Source: Paenibacillus agricola
GTDB taxonomy: Bacteria; Bacillota; Bacilli; Paenibacillales; NBRC-103111
Reading direction: 5' to 3'
Assembly: GCF_011440305.1 (NCBI RefSeq)
Contig: NZ_JAAOIW010000018.1
Span: forward strand, 1-64,000
Length of the DNA stretch: 64,000 nucleotides
The translations under genes and the position numbers were made by a program. The notes beneath the pieces were generated by a model that was given only the letters and a program-made list of their open reading frames with translations, did not search any database and was not told where the DNA came from. Of this stretch, positions 16,575 to 27,209 are shown in pieces (positions within the stretch are counted from its first letter, which is position 1; every line of letters starts with the position of its first letter).

Positions 16575-17474
16575 ATGTTATTAATCACAGGAATCACGGG
16601 TCATACTGGCGGATATTTCCTGAAAGAGCTTATAAATAATAAATATGAAGGAGCTATTCGTTGTATTGTTAGAAATACTTCAAACACTTCATCAATCGAT
16701 AACAGCAGGTTAAATATAGAGAAAGTAGTGGGAGATTTAGACGATCCAGAGTTCATCAACAGAATAATGGTTGGTGTTCATACGGTAATGCATATTTATA
16801 ATATCCACCATTCTCCTATGATAGTGCAAGCGGCCATAGAGAATAAGATAAATAGAGCAATCTTAGTACATACAACTGGAATTTATTCGAAATTCAAATA
16901 TGCTTCTGAAGGATATAAGATAATAGAGGGGAAAATCTCAGAATTAATTAAAAATCCAAAATGTCCAACAAGTATAACTATACTCAGACCTACAATGATA
17001 TACGGTGATCTCTGTGATAGGAATATGAGCAAGTTTATAAAAATGGTGGATAAGCTCAGAATTATGCCTGTAATCAATGGAGGACGCAGTTTAATTCAAC
17101 CGGTCAATGCTAGGGACTTGGGAGTGGCATTATTTACAGTTCTGATGTCTCAAAAAGAGACTACAGGTAAGGTTTATGACCTTTCAGGTGAGAAGCCAAT
17201 CAAAATGATCGATGTATTCAAGATCATAACCAAAGAGCTAAACTTAAAAACAATCTATATCAGCGTACCATTAAGCATAGGAGTATCATTGGCAAGAATC
17301 CTCAAAATCCTAACGCTGGGGAAAATCGATAGTATAGAAAGGGTTCAGAGAATGGGAGAAGACAGAAGTTATTCCCATAATAATGCAACTATCGATTTTG
17401 GTTATAATCCAATGTCTTTTGAAAAAGGTATTAAAATAGAGGTGCAAGAGTACCTAAAGAAAAATAGAAATTAG
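16575..17474 (+). CDS. Atypical short-chain dehydrogenase / epimerase
   Basis: The 299-aa Rossmann protein has the nucleotide motif GITGHTGGYF near the N terminus. YSKFK at about residue 104 gives the Y-x-x-x-K spacing, and the ILRPTMIYGD motif is typical of extended dehydrogenases. It lies between the initiating transferase and a glycosyltransferase, so it probably converts a nucleotide or lipid-linked sugar of the repeat unit. That is inferred from context; the substrate cannot be read from sequence. AAAAATTGGAGTGG precedes the ATG. Confidence 0.75.
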   Translation: MLLITGITGHTGGYFLKELINNKYEGAIRCIVRNTSNTSSIDNSRLNIEKVVGDLDDPEFINRIMVGVHTVMHIYNIHHSPMIVQAAIENKINRAILVHTTGIYSKFKYASEGYKIIEGKISELIKNPKCPTSITILRPTMIYGDLCDRNMSKFIKMVDKLRIMPVINGGRSLIQPVNARDLGVALFTVLMSQKETTGKVYDLSGEKPIKMIDVFKIITKELNLKTIYISVPLSIGVSLARILKILTLGKIDSIERVQRMGEDRSYSHNNATIDFGYNPMSFEKGIKIEVQEYLKKNRN

Positions 17475-17497
17475 TAAAAAAGAGTAGGTGTAATGAA

Positions 17498-18607
17498 ATG
17501 AAGATAGCTGTACTTTCAAGCCATACAACCTCATTGTTTTGGTTCCGAATGGATATGATGAAAGACTTTATAAAACAAGGTCATACAGTTATTGCTTTAG
17601 GCCCAGAGCCTGAAGTTGACTGGAAGAGAAAATTCAATGAGTATAATATCGATTACAGGCAGTTATGTGTTGATAGAAATGGAATAAATCCACTAAAGGA
17701 TTTAAGAACTATTAGTGCTCTTCATAATTTTATGAAAAAGGAAAATCCTGACAAAATATTTACATATCAAGCCAAAACTGTTGTCTATGGGAGTATAGCA
17801 GCTAAGATAAATGGTATTTCTGAAGTCTATCCTTTGATAGCTGGACTGGGTTCAATATTTAGGGGAGCAGGCTTTAAAAATAAAATAATAAAAGCAATAA
17901 TGAAAATTGAATACCGGGCTGCTTGTAAATTTAGCAAAAAAGTATTCTTTCAGAATCACGACGATAAAAATGAGTTTATACAAAAAGGTTTGATAAAAGA
18001 AGATAAGACCATTATTATCAACGGTTCAGGAGTTAATCTTGAGATATTCAAACCAGTTCCTTTGCCACAAGAAACGGTATTTCTTTTTATTGGAAGACTT
18101 ATCAAAGATAAAGGCATAATCGAATATTTGGAAGCATGTAAAGAGGTTAAAGGAAAACATCCAAATGTTCGTTGTTTGCTTGTCGGCCCATATGATAGTA
18201 ATCCTACCGCCTTAAAAAAAGAAGAACTTAGGCCCTATATAGAAAGCGGAATAATTGAATATTTTGGGGAACAAAGTGACATAAGGCCATTTATCGCTCT
18301 ATGTAGTACTTATGTATTACCTTCTTATCATGAGGGTACACCTAAGACAATTCTAGAGGCCATGGCAATGGGAAGATCTATCATTACGAGTGATGCGCCT
18401 GGTTGTAGAGAGACTGTTAAAGATGGCTTGAATGGTTTTTTGGTTAAAGTAAAAGACATTCAAGAGTTGGCTATCAAAATGGAATACTTTGTATCAAATC
18501 CTGATGCAAGTCGAACCATGGGTGCTGAAAGTGCAAATATTGCTAGAGAAAAATATGACGTAAAAATAGTCAATAAAAACATTATGCGAATTATGGGAAT
18601 AATTTAG
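17498..18607 (+). CDS. Glycosyltransferase family 4
   Basis: The 369-aa protein has the GT-B two-lobe layout. The N-terminal lobe contains SLFWFRMDMMKDFIKQGH, and the C-terminal donor lobe contains FLFIGRLIKDKGI and the E-x7-E motif in HEGTPKTILEAMAMG. It resembles enzymes that add the second sugar to the lipid-linked primer (PglA/WbpT-like), which is inference. It has no membrane segment and should act at the inner face of the membrane. The start has a weak GAGTAGGTG site; the next gene begins 14 nt later. Confidence 0.88.
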   Translation: MKIAVLSSHTTSLFWFRMDMMKDFIKQGHTVIALGPEPEVDWKRKFNEYNIDYRQLCVDRNGINPLKDLRTISALHNFMKKENPDKIFTYQAKTVVYGSIAAKINGISEVYPLIAGLGSIFRGAGFKNKIIKAIMKIEYRAACKFSKKVFFQNHDDKNEFIQKGLIKEDKTIIINGSGVNLEIFKPVPLPQETVFLFIGRLIKDKGIIEYLEACKEVKGKHPNVRCLLVGPYDSNPTALKKEELRPYIESGIIEYFGEQSDIRPFIALCSTYVLPSYHEGTPKTILEAMAMGRSIITSDAPGCRETVKDGLNGFLVKVKDIQELAIKMEYFVSNPDASRTMGAESANIAREKYDVKIVNKNIMRIMGII

Positions 18608-18621
18608 ATGGGGGAATTGTG

Positions 18622-20004
18622 ATGAACTTATTTGAAAAGATTGTTAAAAGAGAAGAAAAAATTTCATTAATTGGACTAGGTTATGTTGGTATGCCAATTG
18701 CTGTTTCTTTTGCTAATAAAGTTGATGTGATTGGCTTTGATGTTAATAAAGAAAAGATCCAGCTTTATAAAAAAGGTATTGATCCTACAAAAGAAGTTGG
18801 AAATGAAGTGATAAAAAACACAACTGTAGACTTTACTTCCGATGAAATAAGACTTAGAGAAGCAAAATTCCATATTGTTGCAGTACCTACACCTGTAAAG
18901 GTAGATCGCACACCGGATTTAACACCGTTAGAATCTGCAAGTCGGACACTTGGTAGAAACTTAACCAAAGGTTCGATTGTGGTCTTTGAATCTACTGTTT
19001 ATCCAGGAGTAACAGAAGATATTTGTGTTCCTATATTAGAAAAAGAATCTGGGTTAAAGTGTGGGGTAGATTTTAAAGTTGGTTATTCTCCGGAAAGAAT
19101 TAATCCTGGAGATCATGAGCATAGATTAGAAACTATCATAAAAGTAGTTTCTGGCATGGATGAAGAGACGTTGGGTATAGTAGCACAGGTTTACGAATTA
19201 GTTGTTGATGCTGGAGTATATAAAGCTGGCAGTATTAAAGTGGCTGAGGCTGCTAAGGTGATCGAGAATGCTCAGCGTGATATTAATATTGCCTTTATGA
19301 ATGAGCTATCAATTATCTTTAATAAGATGGACATTGATACAAAAGCTGTACTTGAAGTGGCCGGTACAAAATGGAATTTCCTTAAATTCTTCCCTGGACT
19401 TGTAGGTGGTCATTGTATAGGAGTTGATCCTTATTATTTAACATATAAAGCAGAGCAGATGGGTTATTATTCTCAGATTATTCTTTCAGGAAGAAAAATA
19501 AATGATGATATGGGTAAGTATGTAGCTGAAAGTACTGTTAAGAAAATGATAAAGGCAAATAAACAAATAAAGGGAGCAAAAGTAGCTATCTTCGGAGTTA
19601 CATTTAAAGAGAACTGCCCCGATGTAAGAAATACCAAAGTAGTAGATGTGATTAAAGAGCTAGAAGAGTACGGAGTACAGGTAAAAGTTGTCGATCCTGT
19701 AGCAGATAGAGAAGATTTATGGCATGAATACAGAATAAATCCATGTAGTATTGATGAAATAAAAGAGATGGACGCAGTTATCTTTGCTGTTCCACATGAA
19801 GAGTTTAAAACTATTAATTTAGAAGATGTGAAAAAGATGTATGGAACACTAGAATACATCAATTCAGAAGTTATTAGGGAAATAGCGGCAACATCAGAGG
19901 TGGACTTAGGTATTAAACAAAATGACTGTGTTTTAATTGATATAAAGGGTATGTTTAATCGATTAGAAGCAGAAAATAAAGGATTTATATATTGGAGGCT
20001 ATAA
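18622..20004 (+). CDS. UDP-N-acetylhexosamine 6-dehydrogenase (TviB/WbpO type)
   Basis: The 460-aa enzyme has an N-terminal NAD domain (LIGLGYVGMPIA), the middle motif FESTVYPGVTED, YSPERINPGD, and the catalytic Cys in GGHCIGVDPYY; the C-terminal UDP-binding domain holds FGVTFKENCPDVRNTK. The pattern VPTPV plus YSPERINPGD is that of UDP-GlcNAc/UDP-GalNAc dehydrogenases that make the uronic acid. ATG 18622 follows GGGGGAATTGTG; a GTG at 18619 is adjacent. An epimerase follows, so UDP-HexNAcA production is expected. The 3' end is part of a recombination scar. Confidence 0.92.
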   Translation: MNLFEKIVKREEKISLIGLGYVGMPIAVSFANKVDVIGFDVNKEKIQLYKKGIDPTKEVGNEVIKNTTVDFTSDEIRLREAKFHIVAVPTPVKVDRTPDLTPLESASRTLGRNLTKGSIVVFESTVYPGVTEDICVPILEKESGLKCGVDFKVGYSPERINPGDHEHRLETIIKVVSGMDEETLGIVAQVYELVVDAGVYKAGSIKVAEAAKVIENAQRDINIAFMNELSIIFNKMDIDTKAVLEVAGTKWNFLKFFPGLVGGHCIGVDPYYLTYKAEQMGYYSQIILSGRKINDDMGKYVAESTVKKMIKANKQIKGAKVAIFGVTFKENCPDVRNTKVVDVIKELEEYGVQVKVVDPVADREDLWHEYRINPCSIDEIKEMDAVIFAVPHEEFKTINLEDVKKMYGTLEYINSEVIREIAATSEVDLGIKQNDCVLIDIKGMFNRLEAENKGFIYWRL

Positions 20005-20127
20005 AATGGGTTATGAAAATATCAAGTTTCCAGAGGAAACTAAATTCATGTATTGGTTGATCTAAAGGGTGTATACAATAAATAGGATGTTGAAGGTTTT
20101 GGATTTAAATACTGGAGGCTATAGTAT
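20005..20127 (+). pseudogene. Recombination scar: epimerase start plus tail of a second dehydrogenase
   Basis: Right after the dehydrogenase stop, ATGGGTTATGAAAATATCAA repeats the start of the epimerase gene (MGYENIKFPEET) and then breaks off. It is followed by LVDLKGVYNK, a stop, and GFGFKYWRL, the C-terminal tail of a different UDP-sugar dehydrogenase, which leads into the true epimerase start at 20128. The same tail in the intact gene reads LIDIKGMFNR...GFIYWRL. This is what a crossover between two related tviB-tviC pairs would leave. Confidence 0.8.
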
Positions 20128-21120
20128 ATGGGCTACGAAAATATGAATTTCTCAGAGAATAGGTTATTCCTTGTTACAGGGGCTGCTGGTTTTATTGGTT
20201 CTAATTTAGTTGAAGCTCTATTAAATAAGGGTATGCGAGTTCGAGCTCTCGATAACTTTGCAACTGGGAAAAAGGAAAATATTGATCTATTCAGGTCTAA
20301 TATTAATTTTGAATTTATTGAGGGAGATATTTGTAATTTCGAGACCTGTCAAAAGGCTTGCGTAGATGTTGATTATGTATTACATCAGGCAGCACTAGGG
20401 TCTGTACCCCGCTCAATTAAGTTGCCTATCTTATACGAAGAATTTAATATTAAAGGAACACTTAATATGATGGAGGCTGCACGGCTTACTGGTACAGTAA
20501 AGAGATTTGTTTATGCGTCATCATCATCTGTCTACGGTGATTCCGTCAGTTTACCCAAGTTAGAAGGAGACGAAGGTTTCGTTTTATCACCTTATGCTGT
20601 TACTAAAGCGGTTAATGAAAATTATGGTTCCCTATATACTCGACTGTACGGATTACCATGCATAGGTTTACGTTACTTCAATGTCTTTGGTCGTCGTCAA
20701 GATCCTGATTCACAATACGCGGCTGTAATTCCAAAATTCGTTAAGATTCTTATGAATGGGCAAGCACCTATCATCAATGGAGATGGTGAGCAGAGTAGGG
20801 ATTTTACCTATATAGAAAACGTTATAGAGGCTAACCTTAAATCATGTATTGCGCCAGAAAATGCCTGCGGTGAAGCGTTTAATATTGCTTATGGGGAAAA
20901 ATTTACGGTGAATCAAATGTATGTTGGGTTATGTAATGAGTTAGGTGTAAGCACCGAAGCTATATTTGGTCCTGAACGTGCAGGAGACATACGGCACAGC
21001 CTGGCTGACATATCCAAAGCACGCAGATTGCTTAATTATCAACCTTCATGGGACTTCAAAAGTGGTTTTAAAGAGGCTGTTAGTTGGTATAGTACATATT
21101 TGAGCAATAGAGATGAATGA
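20128..21120 (+). CDS. UDP-N-acetylglucosamine/-uronate 4-epimerase (TviC/WbpP type)
   Basis: The 330-aa extended SDR has GAAGFIGSNLVEAL, ALDNFATGKKEN, SSSSVYGDS and the catalytic YAVTK. LRYFNVFGRRQDP and NGDGEQSRDFTYI are typical of the WbpP/TviC epimerases that act on N-acetylated UDP sugars. It pairs with the dehydrogenase upstream to provide GalNAc- or GalNAcA-type donors. ACTGGAGGC precedes the ATG. The gene overlaps the long frame of the next ORF by 8 nt, though the preferred start of that gene is downstream. Confidence 0.92.
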   Translation: MGYENMNFSENRLFLVTGAAGFIGSNLVEALLNKGMRVRALDNFATGKKENIDLFRSNINFEFIEGDICNFETCQKACVDVDYVLHQAALGSVPRSIKLPILYEEFNIKGTLNMMEAARLTGTVKRFVYASSSSVYGDSVSLPKLEGDEGFVLSPYAVTKAVNENYGSLYTRLYGLPCIGLRYFNVFGRRQDPDSQYAAVIPKFVKILMNGQAPIINGDGEQSRDFTYIENVIEANLKSCIAPENACGEAFNIAYGEKFTVNQMYVGLCNELGVSTEAIFGPERAGDIRHSLADISKARRLLNYQPSWDFKSGFKEAVSWYSTYLSNRDE

Positions 21121-21157
21121 TGGTCTTAATTTAAAGCAATTCGGAGGTAGTTGTCTC

Positions 21158-22291
21158 TTGGAACCAATACGTATTTTACATGCGGTTGGAATAATGAACC
21201 GTGGTGGACTTGAAACTTTAATAATGAATATATATAGAAATATAGATCGCAGTCACTTTCAATTTGATTTCCTAGTTCATCAAGAATTCAAGGGAGCCTT
21301 TGATGACGAGATAATAAGGCTTGGGGGGAAGATACATTATATTCCTTATATTACTAAAATAGGACATTTCGGTTATATAAAAGCATTAAATAATTTTTTC
21401 AAAACTCACCAAGAATATAACATAGTCCATTCCCATATGAACTCTATAAGTGGATTGATATTACGCTCCGCGAAAAAAAAAGGTATTAATGTCCGTATAG
21501 CTCATAGTCATAGTTCAAAGCACGGAACATCATTTTTTGAAAAAATTTACAAAAAATGTGTATCTTTACTTATATCTTCCGCGGCAACTCATTTTTTTGC
21601 ATGCTCAAAAATTGCTGGTGAAAGTCTTTTTGGTAAAAGGCTAGCAAAAAGGAATACTACAATAATTAAAAATGGAGTAGATTTAAATAAATTTATTTTT
21701 AATAATGAGACAAGAGACGAAATTCGTAAAGAACTAGAAGGCAATGATAAGACAATAATAATAGGGCATGTTGGACGGTTTCAAGAAATGAAGAACCATA
21801 CTTATTTGATAGATGTTTTTTCAAAATTAATTGAAAAAAAGCCAAATGCTCTTTTAGTTTTTGTTGGAGATGGGGAGCTAAGGACTTCAATTGAACAAAA
21901 AGTAAAGAACTTAAACCTTACAAGTAAGGTTAAATTCTTAGGAATTCGTGATGATGTTCATAAGATTATGCAGGCTTTTGATGTTTTTGTTATGCCTTCC
22001 CTTTATGAGGGGTTACCAGTAACATTAGTAGAGGCACAGGCTACAGGCATTAGATGCGTTGTATCTGAAAATATCACACGTGAAATAGACTTAGGAGTTG
22101 GACTTGTAGATTTTATAAGTCTGAAAGAAACATTGTTTAGTTGGGTTGAGTTATTATTAAAAGAGAATGATAAATATATTAATTCCCATACACTTTTAAA
22201 ACTTAATGGTTATGATATAGTCACAACTACCAACTGGTTGGAAAAGTTCTATTCAAACTTTTCTAAACAGTCTACTAGTTTTATAAATTAA
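21158..22291 (+). CDS. Glycosyltransferase family 4 (EpsF-like)
   Basis: The 377-aa GT-B enzyme begins MEPIRILHAVGIMNRGGLET, the usual start of the EpsF-like group, with HSHMNS, IIIGHVGRF, VGDGEL and the E-x7-E motif in YEGLPVTLVEAQATG. The TTG at 21158 follows CGGAGGTAG; an ATG at 21113 overlaps the previous gene but adds 15 residues not expected for the family, so TTG is preferred. It should add a sugar to the lipid-linked repeat unit. Confidence 0.88.
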   Translation: MEPIRILHAVGIMNRGGLETLIMNIYRNIDRSHFQFDFLVHQEFKGAFDDEIIRLGGKIHYIPYITKIGHFGYIKALNNFFKTHQEYNIVHSHMNSISGLILRSAKKKGINVRIAHSHSSKHGTSFFEKIYKKCVSLLISSAATHFFACSKIAGESLFGKRLAKRNTTIIKNGVDLNKFIFNNETRDEIRKELEGNDKTIIIGHVGRFQEMKNHTYLIDVFSKLIEKKPNALLVFVGDGELRTSIEQKVKNLNLTSKVKFLGIRDDVHKIMQAFDVFVMPSLYEGLPVTLVEAQATGIRCVVSENITREIDLGVGLVDFISLKETLFSWVELLLKENDKYINSHTLLKLNGYDIVTTTNWLEKFYSNFSKQSTSFIN

Positions 22292-22609
22292 TTTTATTTT
22301 CATGATTTGCTAAGGGTTGAAATAGTTGCTGTGGCTGTTATGAAATATAATATGGAACATGCTAAGGATTATTAAACTCTTGACAAAGTTAATAGATGAA
22401 GGTAACAATCAATCTTTGTTATTATTAACAGGACATGATGTTTATTTATCAACACGATACAACTGTACTTTATGATAAAACATAAAATTTTAAAATTCGG
22501 TTGTTTATACAAATTTTGAAAATGGTAATTTAATATGAACATTCGAAGTGTCAAACAACGATTAGTAATAAGATAGAGAAAGTAAATAAAGATGGGAGGG
22601 TATTAATTA
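22292..22609. other. AT-rich intergenic gap with a possible promoter
   Basis: No intact gene is present. TTGACA at about 22380 is followed 17 nt later by TAACAAT, a possible promoter for the second half of the cassette. The short reading AVMKYNMEHAKDY just before it may be debris of a lost gene. GGGAGGG at about 22592 is the ribosome binding site of the next gene. Confidence 0.35.
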
Positions 22610-23524
22610 ATGAAAATGGTTTCAGTTATAATACCTACTTTCAGGCGACCGTTATTTTTACAAAGAGCTATTGATAGTGTATTGAATCAAAATTACGAAA
22701 ATATTCAGATTATTGTAGTGGATGATAACGGAATAGGAACAACAGACCAAATTGAAACATTTAAAATAATAGAAAAATATCAAGCTCTTAATAGTTTTAA
22801 ATATATTACTCATAAAACAAATCTTAATGGTTCTAGTGCTAGAAATACTGGGATAAGAGAAGCAAAAGGTGAATATATATGCTTCCTTGATGATGATGAT
22901 GAATTCGAGCAGTTTAAAATCAGTAAACAAGTTGAATTGTTAGAAAGTCTGAATAATGATTGGGGAGCGTGTTATACAGGGCATACACGGGTTTATCCTA
23001 CCGGTGCACATTTAGAATATACTGCCAATATAGAGGGGAATTTAGTTTTTAACATACTTGGATGCAAAGTAGACCTTTGTGCTGGAAGTACATTAATGAT
23101 TAAACAAGAAATTATAAACAATATTGGTTTTTTTGATGAAAGTTTTGCTAGGCACCAAGATATAGAGTTTGTCCTGCGAGTTGCTCAATTTTATAAAATT
23201 ACTTGTGTTAAGGAATCACTTGTTAAGATTTATATGCATCCATCTTCAAATAGGTCAAAGAATGCAGAACAATTTGAGTTTCGTAAAAAGTATTTCCTTG
23301 AAACGTTTAAGTCATTTATCGATAACTTAACTCCTGAAGATAAACGCTATGTTTACTTTGTGAATTACATAGATATCGCAAAGCAATATTTAAAGGAAAA
23401 AAAAGCAAGAAAATTTTTGGAATACATTAATATCTCTGGTAAACCTATAATTGGTCTGTTTAAAGTCTTTTTAGATACTATTTCCTTTTATATCAGACAA
23501 CAACGAATAAAGTTAGGAAAATAA
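22610..23524 (+). CDS. Glycosyltransferase family 2
   Basis: The 304-aa GT-A enzyme begins VSVIIPTFRRPLFLQRAIDS and has IIVVDDNG and the metal-binding DDDDE motif (CFLDDDDEFE), then SSARNTGIREAKG. The C-terminal third has FARHQDIEFVLR, the acceptor-side motif. It adds a sugar to the repeat unit. The stop is 1 nt before the polymerase start, so the two are likely co-translated. Confidence 0.9.
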   Translation: MKMVSVIIPTFRRPLFLQRAIDSVLNQNYENIQIIVVDDNGIGTTDQIETFKIIEKYQALNSFKYITHKTNLNGSSARNTGIREAKGEYICFLDDDDEFEQFKISKQVELLESLNNDWGACYTGHTRVYPTGAHLEYTANIEGNLVFNILGCKVDLCAGSTLMIKQEIINNIGFFDESFARHQDIEFVLRVAQFYKITCVKESLVKIYMHPSSNRSKNAEQFEFRKKYFLETFKSFIDNLTPEDKRYVYFVNYIDIAKQYLKEKKARKFLEYINISGKPIIGLFKVFLDTISFYIRQQRIKLGK

Positions 23525-23525
23525 T

Positions 23526-24695
23526 ATGCACAATATTCTATCAGGTCGAATTATAAAGATTAATAGTATTCTTGTTGCAATTATTATAGCAGCGAATTTA
23601 GTAACAATTTCCCTAAGTATTCTTACTGGATTAGATAAAAACTTAATTATTATTCCTTTTATTTTTTGTTTACTCATTTCGATTTTGTTAAATAAAGGGA
23701 AGAACGCTATTATAATAATCTTATTAAGTGTTTTCTTTCTTTTGTTTTTTTTCTTCTCATATTTACAAGTTGGTGTAAACATTTATCTAATTGAATATTT
23801 TCAATCGTTTCTTATTTTTGGTGTTATTTCTTTTTTTGTTGTTGCACAGCCATTTGATCATGAAAAAGTATTACATTATACAATGGTAATATATGGATTT
23901 TTGTCACTTGTACTTTTGGAAATGGATATTCAAAATATGCCAGCTGGAAACAAACTAGGGTTCGGTTACTTAATACTTCCAGCTATACTGGGTTCTATGT
24001 ATGGTTTATTCAAGCCTAAATTAAAACCATTTATAAAATTATTCTACCTCTTTATATTTATTTGGTATGGTTATTTTATGGTCTTAGCCGGTACAAGGGG
24101 CGCCTATTTTTCAATCGTGTTATATGTTTTTATATTATTATATTTAAAAAGTAATTTAAATTATAAAAAGTTTATCACTCTTCTGGTGTTAATCTCAATA
24201 TCTGTGGTTGTATACTTAAACATGATGGAAATTTTACTTAACTTAAAAGAAATTCTATATTCATTAAATATTGACAGTAACTTTATTGATAAATCAATTA
24301 TTAAAATACAAAATGATAACGTAGATAATGGTCGATACGAATTGTATGAAATAGCGTTTTATAGTTTTAGTAAAAGTTGGATGTATGGAAATGGAATAGG
24401 ATTTTTTCAATATTTAAATGATATATATGTGCATAATGTTTTTTTAGAAATGTTAGATGAGGGTGGGATATTGTTGACTATTCCAGTAACTATATGTGTC
24501 ATCTATGGAACCTTCTTGATGTTTCTAAGTAAAAAGATAGATAAAGGACACAAACTGTTTTTATGTTTTGTATTTTGTTTAGCGATTCCAAAGGTTATGG
24601 TATCATCAATATATTGGAAAGAACAATCGTTCTGGATATTCTTAATGGTTACAATTTTATTAAGTTCTGGAAGGCGATTAACGACCGAGAAATAG
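23526..24695 (+). CDS. Wzy/EpsG-like polysaccharide polymerase
   Basis: The 389-aa protein has about ten hydrophobic segments spread over the whole length and a large extracytoplasmic loop at about 240-310 that contains NGRYELYEIAFYSFSKSWMYG and the IYVHNVFLEMLDEGG motif typical of O-antigen ligase/polymerase proteins. It would join lipid-linked repeats on the outer face of the membrane. The assignment rests on topology, this loop motif and its place between a glycosyltransferase and the flippase. Confidence 0.82.
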   Translation: MHNILSGRIIKINSILVAIIIAANLVTISLSILTGLDKNLIIIPFIFCLLISILLNKGKNAIIIILLSVFFLLFFFFSYLQVGVNIYLIEYFQSFLIFGVISFFVVAQPFDHEKVLHYTMVIYGFLSLVLLEMDIQNMPAGNKLGFGYLILPAILGSMYGLFKPKLKPFIKLFYLFIFIWYGYFMVLAGTRGAYFSIVLYVFILLYLKSNLNYKKFITLLVLISISVVVYLNMMEILLNLKEILYSLNIDSNFIDKSIIKIQNDNVDNGRYELYEIAFYSFSKSWMYGNGIGFFQYLNDIYVHNVFLEMLDEGGILLTIPVTICVIYGTFLMFLSKKIDKGHKLFLCFVFCLAIPKVMVSSIYWKEQSFWIFLMVTILLSSGRRLTTEK

Positions 24696-24742
24696 GATTA
24701 TAGTGTATTTAGTTATATTTGTAGATTATAGAGGAGCTTATA

Positions 24743-26011
24743 ATGTCAACAATATTAAAAAAAATTAGTTCGGGGGAATACCTAAAGGATATAATAGCGT
24801 TATCTATAGGGTCTATTCTTGCACAACTAATAATGATAATTGTGTCCCCAATTATTACACGGATATATACCCCTGCAGAACTAGGCGCATATACACTTTT
24901 AATGACAGTTATCTTTGTAATAGGTCCCAATATTAATGGACGTTACGATTATGCAATTGTAAGTTCTCAAGATAAAACAGAAGCAGATGCATTAACTGTA
25001 ACTAGCATTTTTGTTTGTTTTGTTATGACTATAATAATTGGTGTTTTCTTAACGATTATATATTTTTTTGACCAAAAAATATTTAAGGATATAGGATTGT
25101 GGATATTTATTTTAATTCCGATTTTATTAATTACAGGTTTAACAAATATTTTAATAAGTTTTAATAATAAATACAAACAATACAAGTTAATAAGTTCTGT
25201 TTCAGTTACGCGATCTATTGCTCAGGCGATTGGACAAGTGTTATTTGGTTTAATTGGATTAGGTGCATCAGGATTATATGTTTCTCAACTTTTATCTTCG
25301 TTATTAGGGATAAAGAAACAATCAGAGTATTTTATAAAAGATTATAAATCATTACTATCTATTAAAAAAGAAGAAGTTATTAAAGTATTTATAAAATATA
25401 AAAAACAGCCCATATATTCTCTTCCGGCAAATGTAATGAACGCATTATCCTTCTCTTTAACATACTTCTTTATTACTAGTTTATATGGTTTAAATGAAGT
25501 AGGATATTATTCGCTCTGTCAACGAATCTTAGGTTTACCTATAACATTAATATGTATGAATGTTGCCCGTGTTTTTTTTAGAAAAGCTAGTGAGACAAAA
25601 AAGGAAAAGGGTAATTTCTTTCCAGTTTTAATAAAAACTATTCCAACGTTAAGTTTACTATCCCTTCCTATTTTCTTAGTTTTATACTTGTTTGCTGACA
25701 AATTATTTTTACTTGTATTTGGTCCTTCGTGGGAAGTTGCTGGAAAATATGTTCAAATTATGTCGCCAATGTTCGCGTTTAGGTTTATTATCGTTCCTGT
25801 TATGTCTTCGTTAATAGTTGGAGGAAAACAAAATCTCGAGTTAGTTATGCAAAGTGTATTTATTATATTATCATGTGCAATATTTTTATTGACAAAAATG
25901 TTTAATTACTCAATTGAAACTTATTTATTATTAACAACTATAACGTTTTCAATAAATTATATAATAATACTTTTTGTTATTATTAGAATTAGTAAATTAA
26001 AAAATCAATAA
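24743..26011 (+). CDS. Wzx-type oligosaccharide flippase
   Basis: The 422-aa MATE/MOP-superfamily protein has twelve predicted membrane segments. The N-terminal SIGSILAQLIMIIVSPIITR and YTPAELGAYTL motif is characteristic of Wzx-like polysaccharide exporters. It moves the lipid-linked repeat unit across the membrane. GAGGAGC precedes the ATG. It ends the run of intact sugar-cassette genes; what follows is damaged. Confidence 0.9.
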   Translation: MSTILKKISSGEYLKDIIALSIGSILAQLIMIIVSPIITRIYTPAELGAYTLLMTVIFVIGPNINGRYDYAIVSSQDKTEADALTVTSIFVCFVMTIIIGVFLTIIYFFDQKIFKDIGLWIFILIPILLITGLTNILISFNNKYKQYKLISSVSVTRSIAQAIGQVLFGLIGLGASGLYVSQLLSSLLGIKKQSEYFIKDYKSLLSIKKEEVIKVFIKYKKQPIYSLPANVMNALSFSLTYFFITSLYGLNEVGYYSLCQRILGLPITLICMNVARVFFRKASETKKEKGNFFPVLIKTIPTLSLLSLPIFLVLYLFADKLFLLVFGPSWEVAGKYVQIMSPMFAFRFIIVPVMSSLIVGGKQNLELVMQSVFIILSCAIFLLTKMFNYSIETYLLLTTITFSINYIIILFVIIRISKLKNQ

Positions 26012-26154
26012 ATTTTTATTCTAGGCTCATCAGGAAAATCCTAGAAAATCTGTTCAAAAGCGCTTAGGCCACTATTTCGTAGCCTCAATGTTACAGGGGG
26101 TACGGACATCGGAAACTTAACGAAATGTATCCATTAGCTATACATACAAAATAA

Positions 26155-27033
<879 letters not shown>

Positions 27034-27209
27034 ATGAACATTGAAGTTTGCAACCAATCGGGCGGCACTTGAAGCGTATGGGCCTCATCCGAAGCATCGA
27101 GCCGTAGCAGCTTTTATCCATGTAGCAGGCCGGATTAGATAGTATCGTTCTTGATATTGAAATATAGCATAGATGGAAAAATCTGAAATCCGTATTTGGA
27201 GGAAATACC

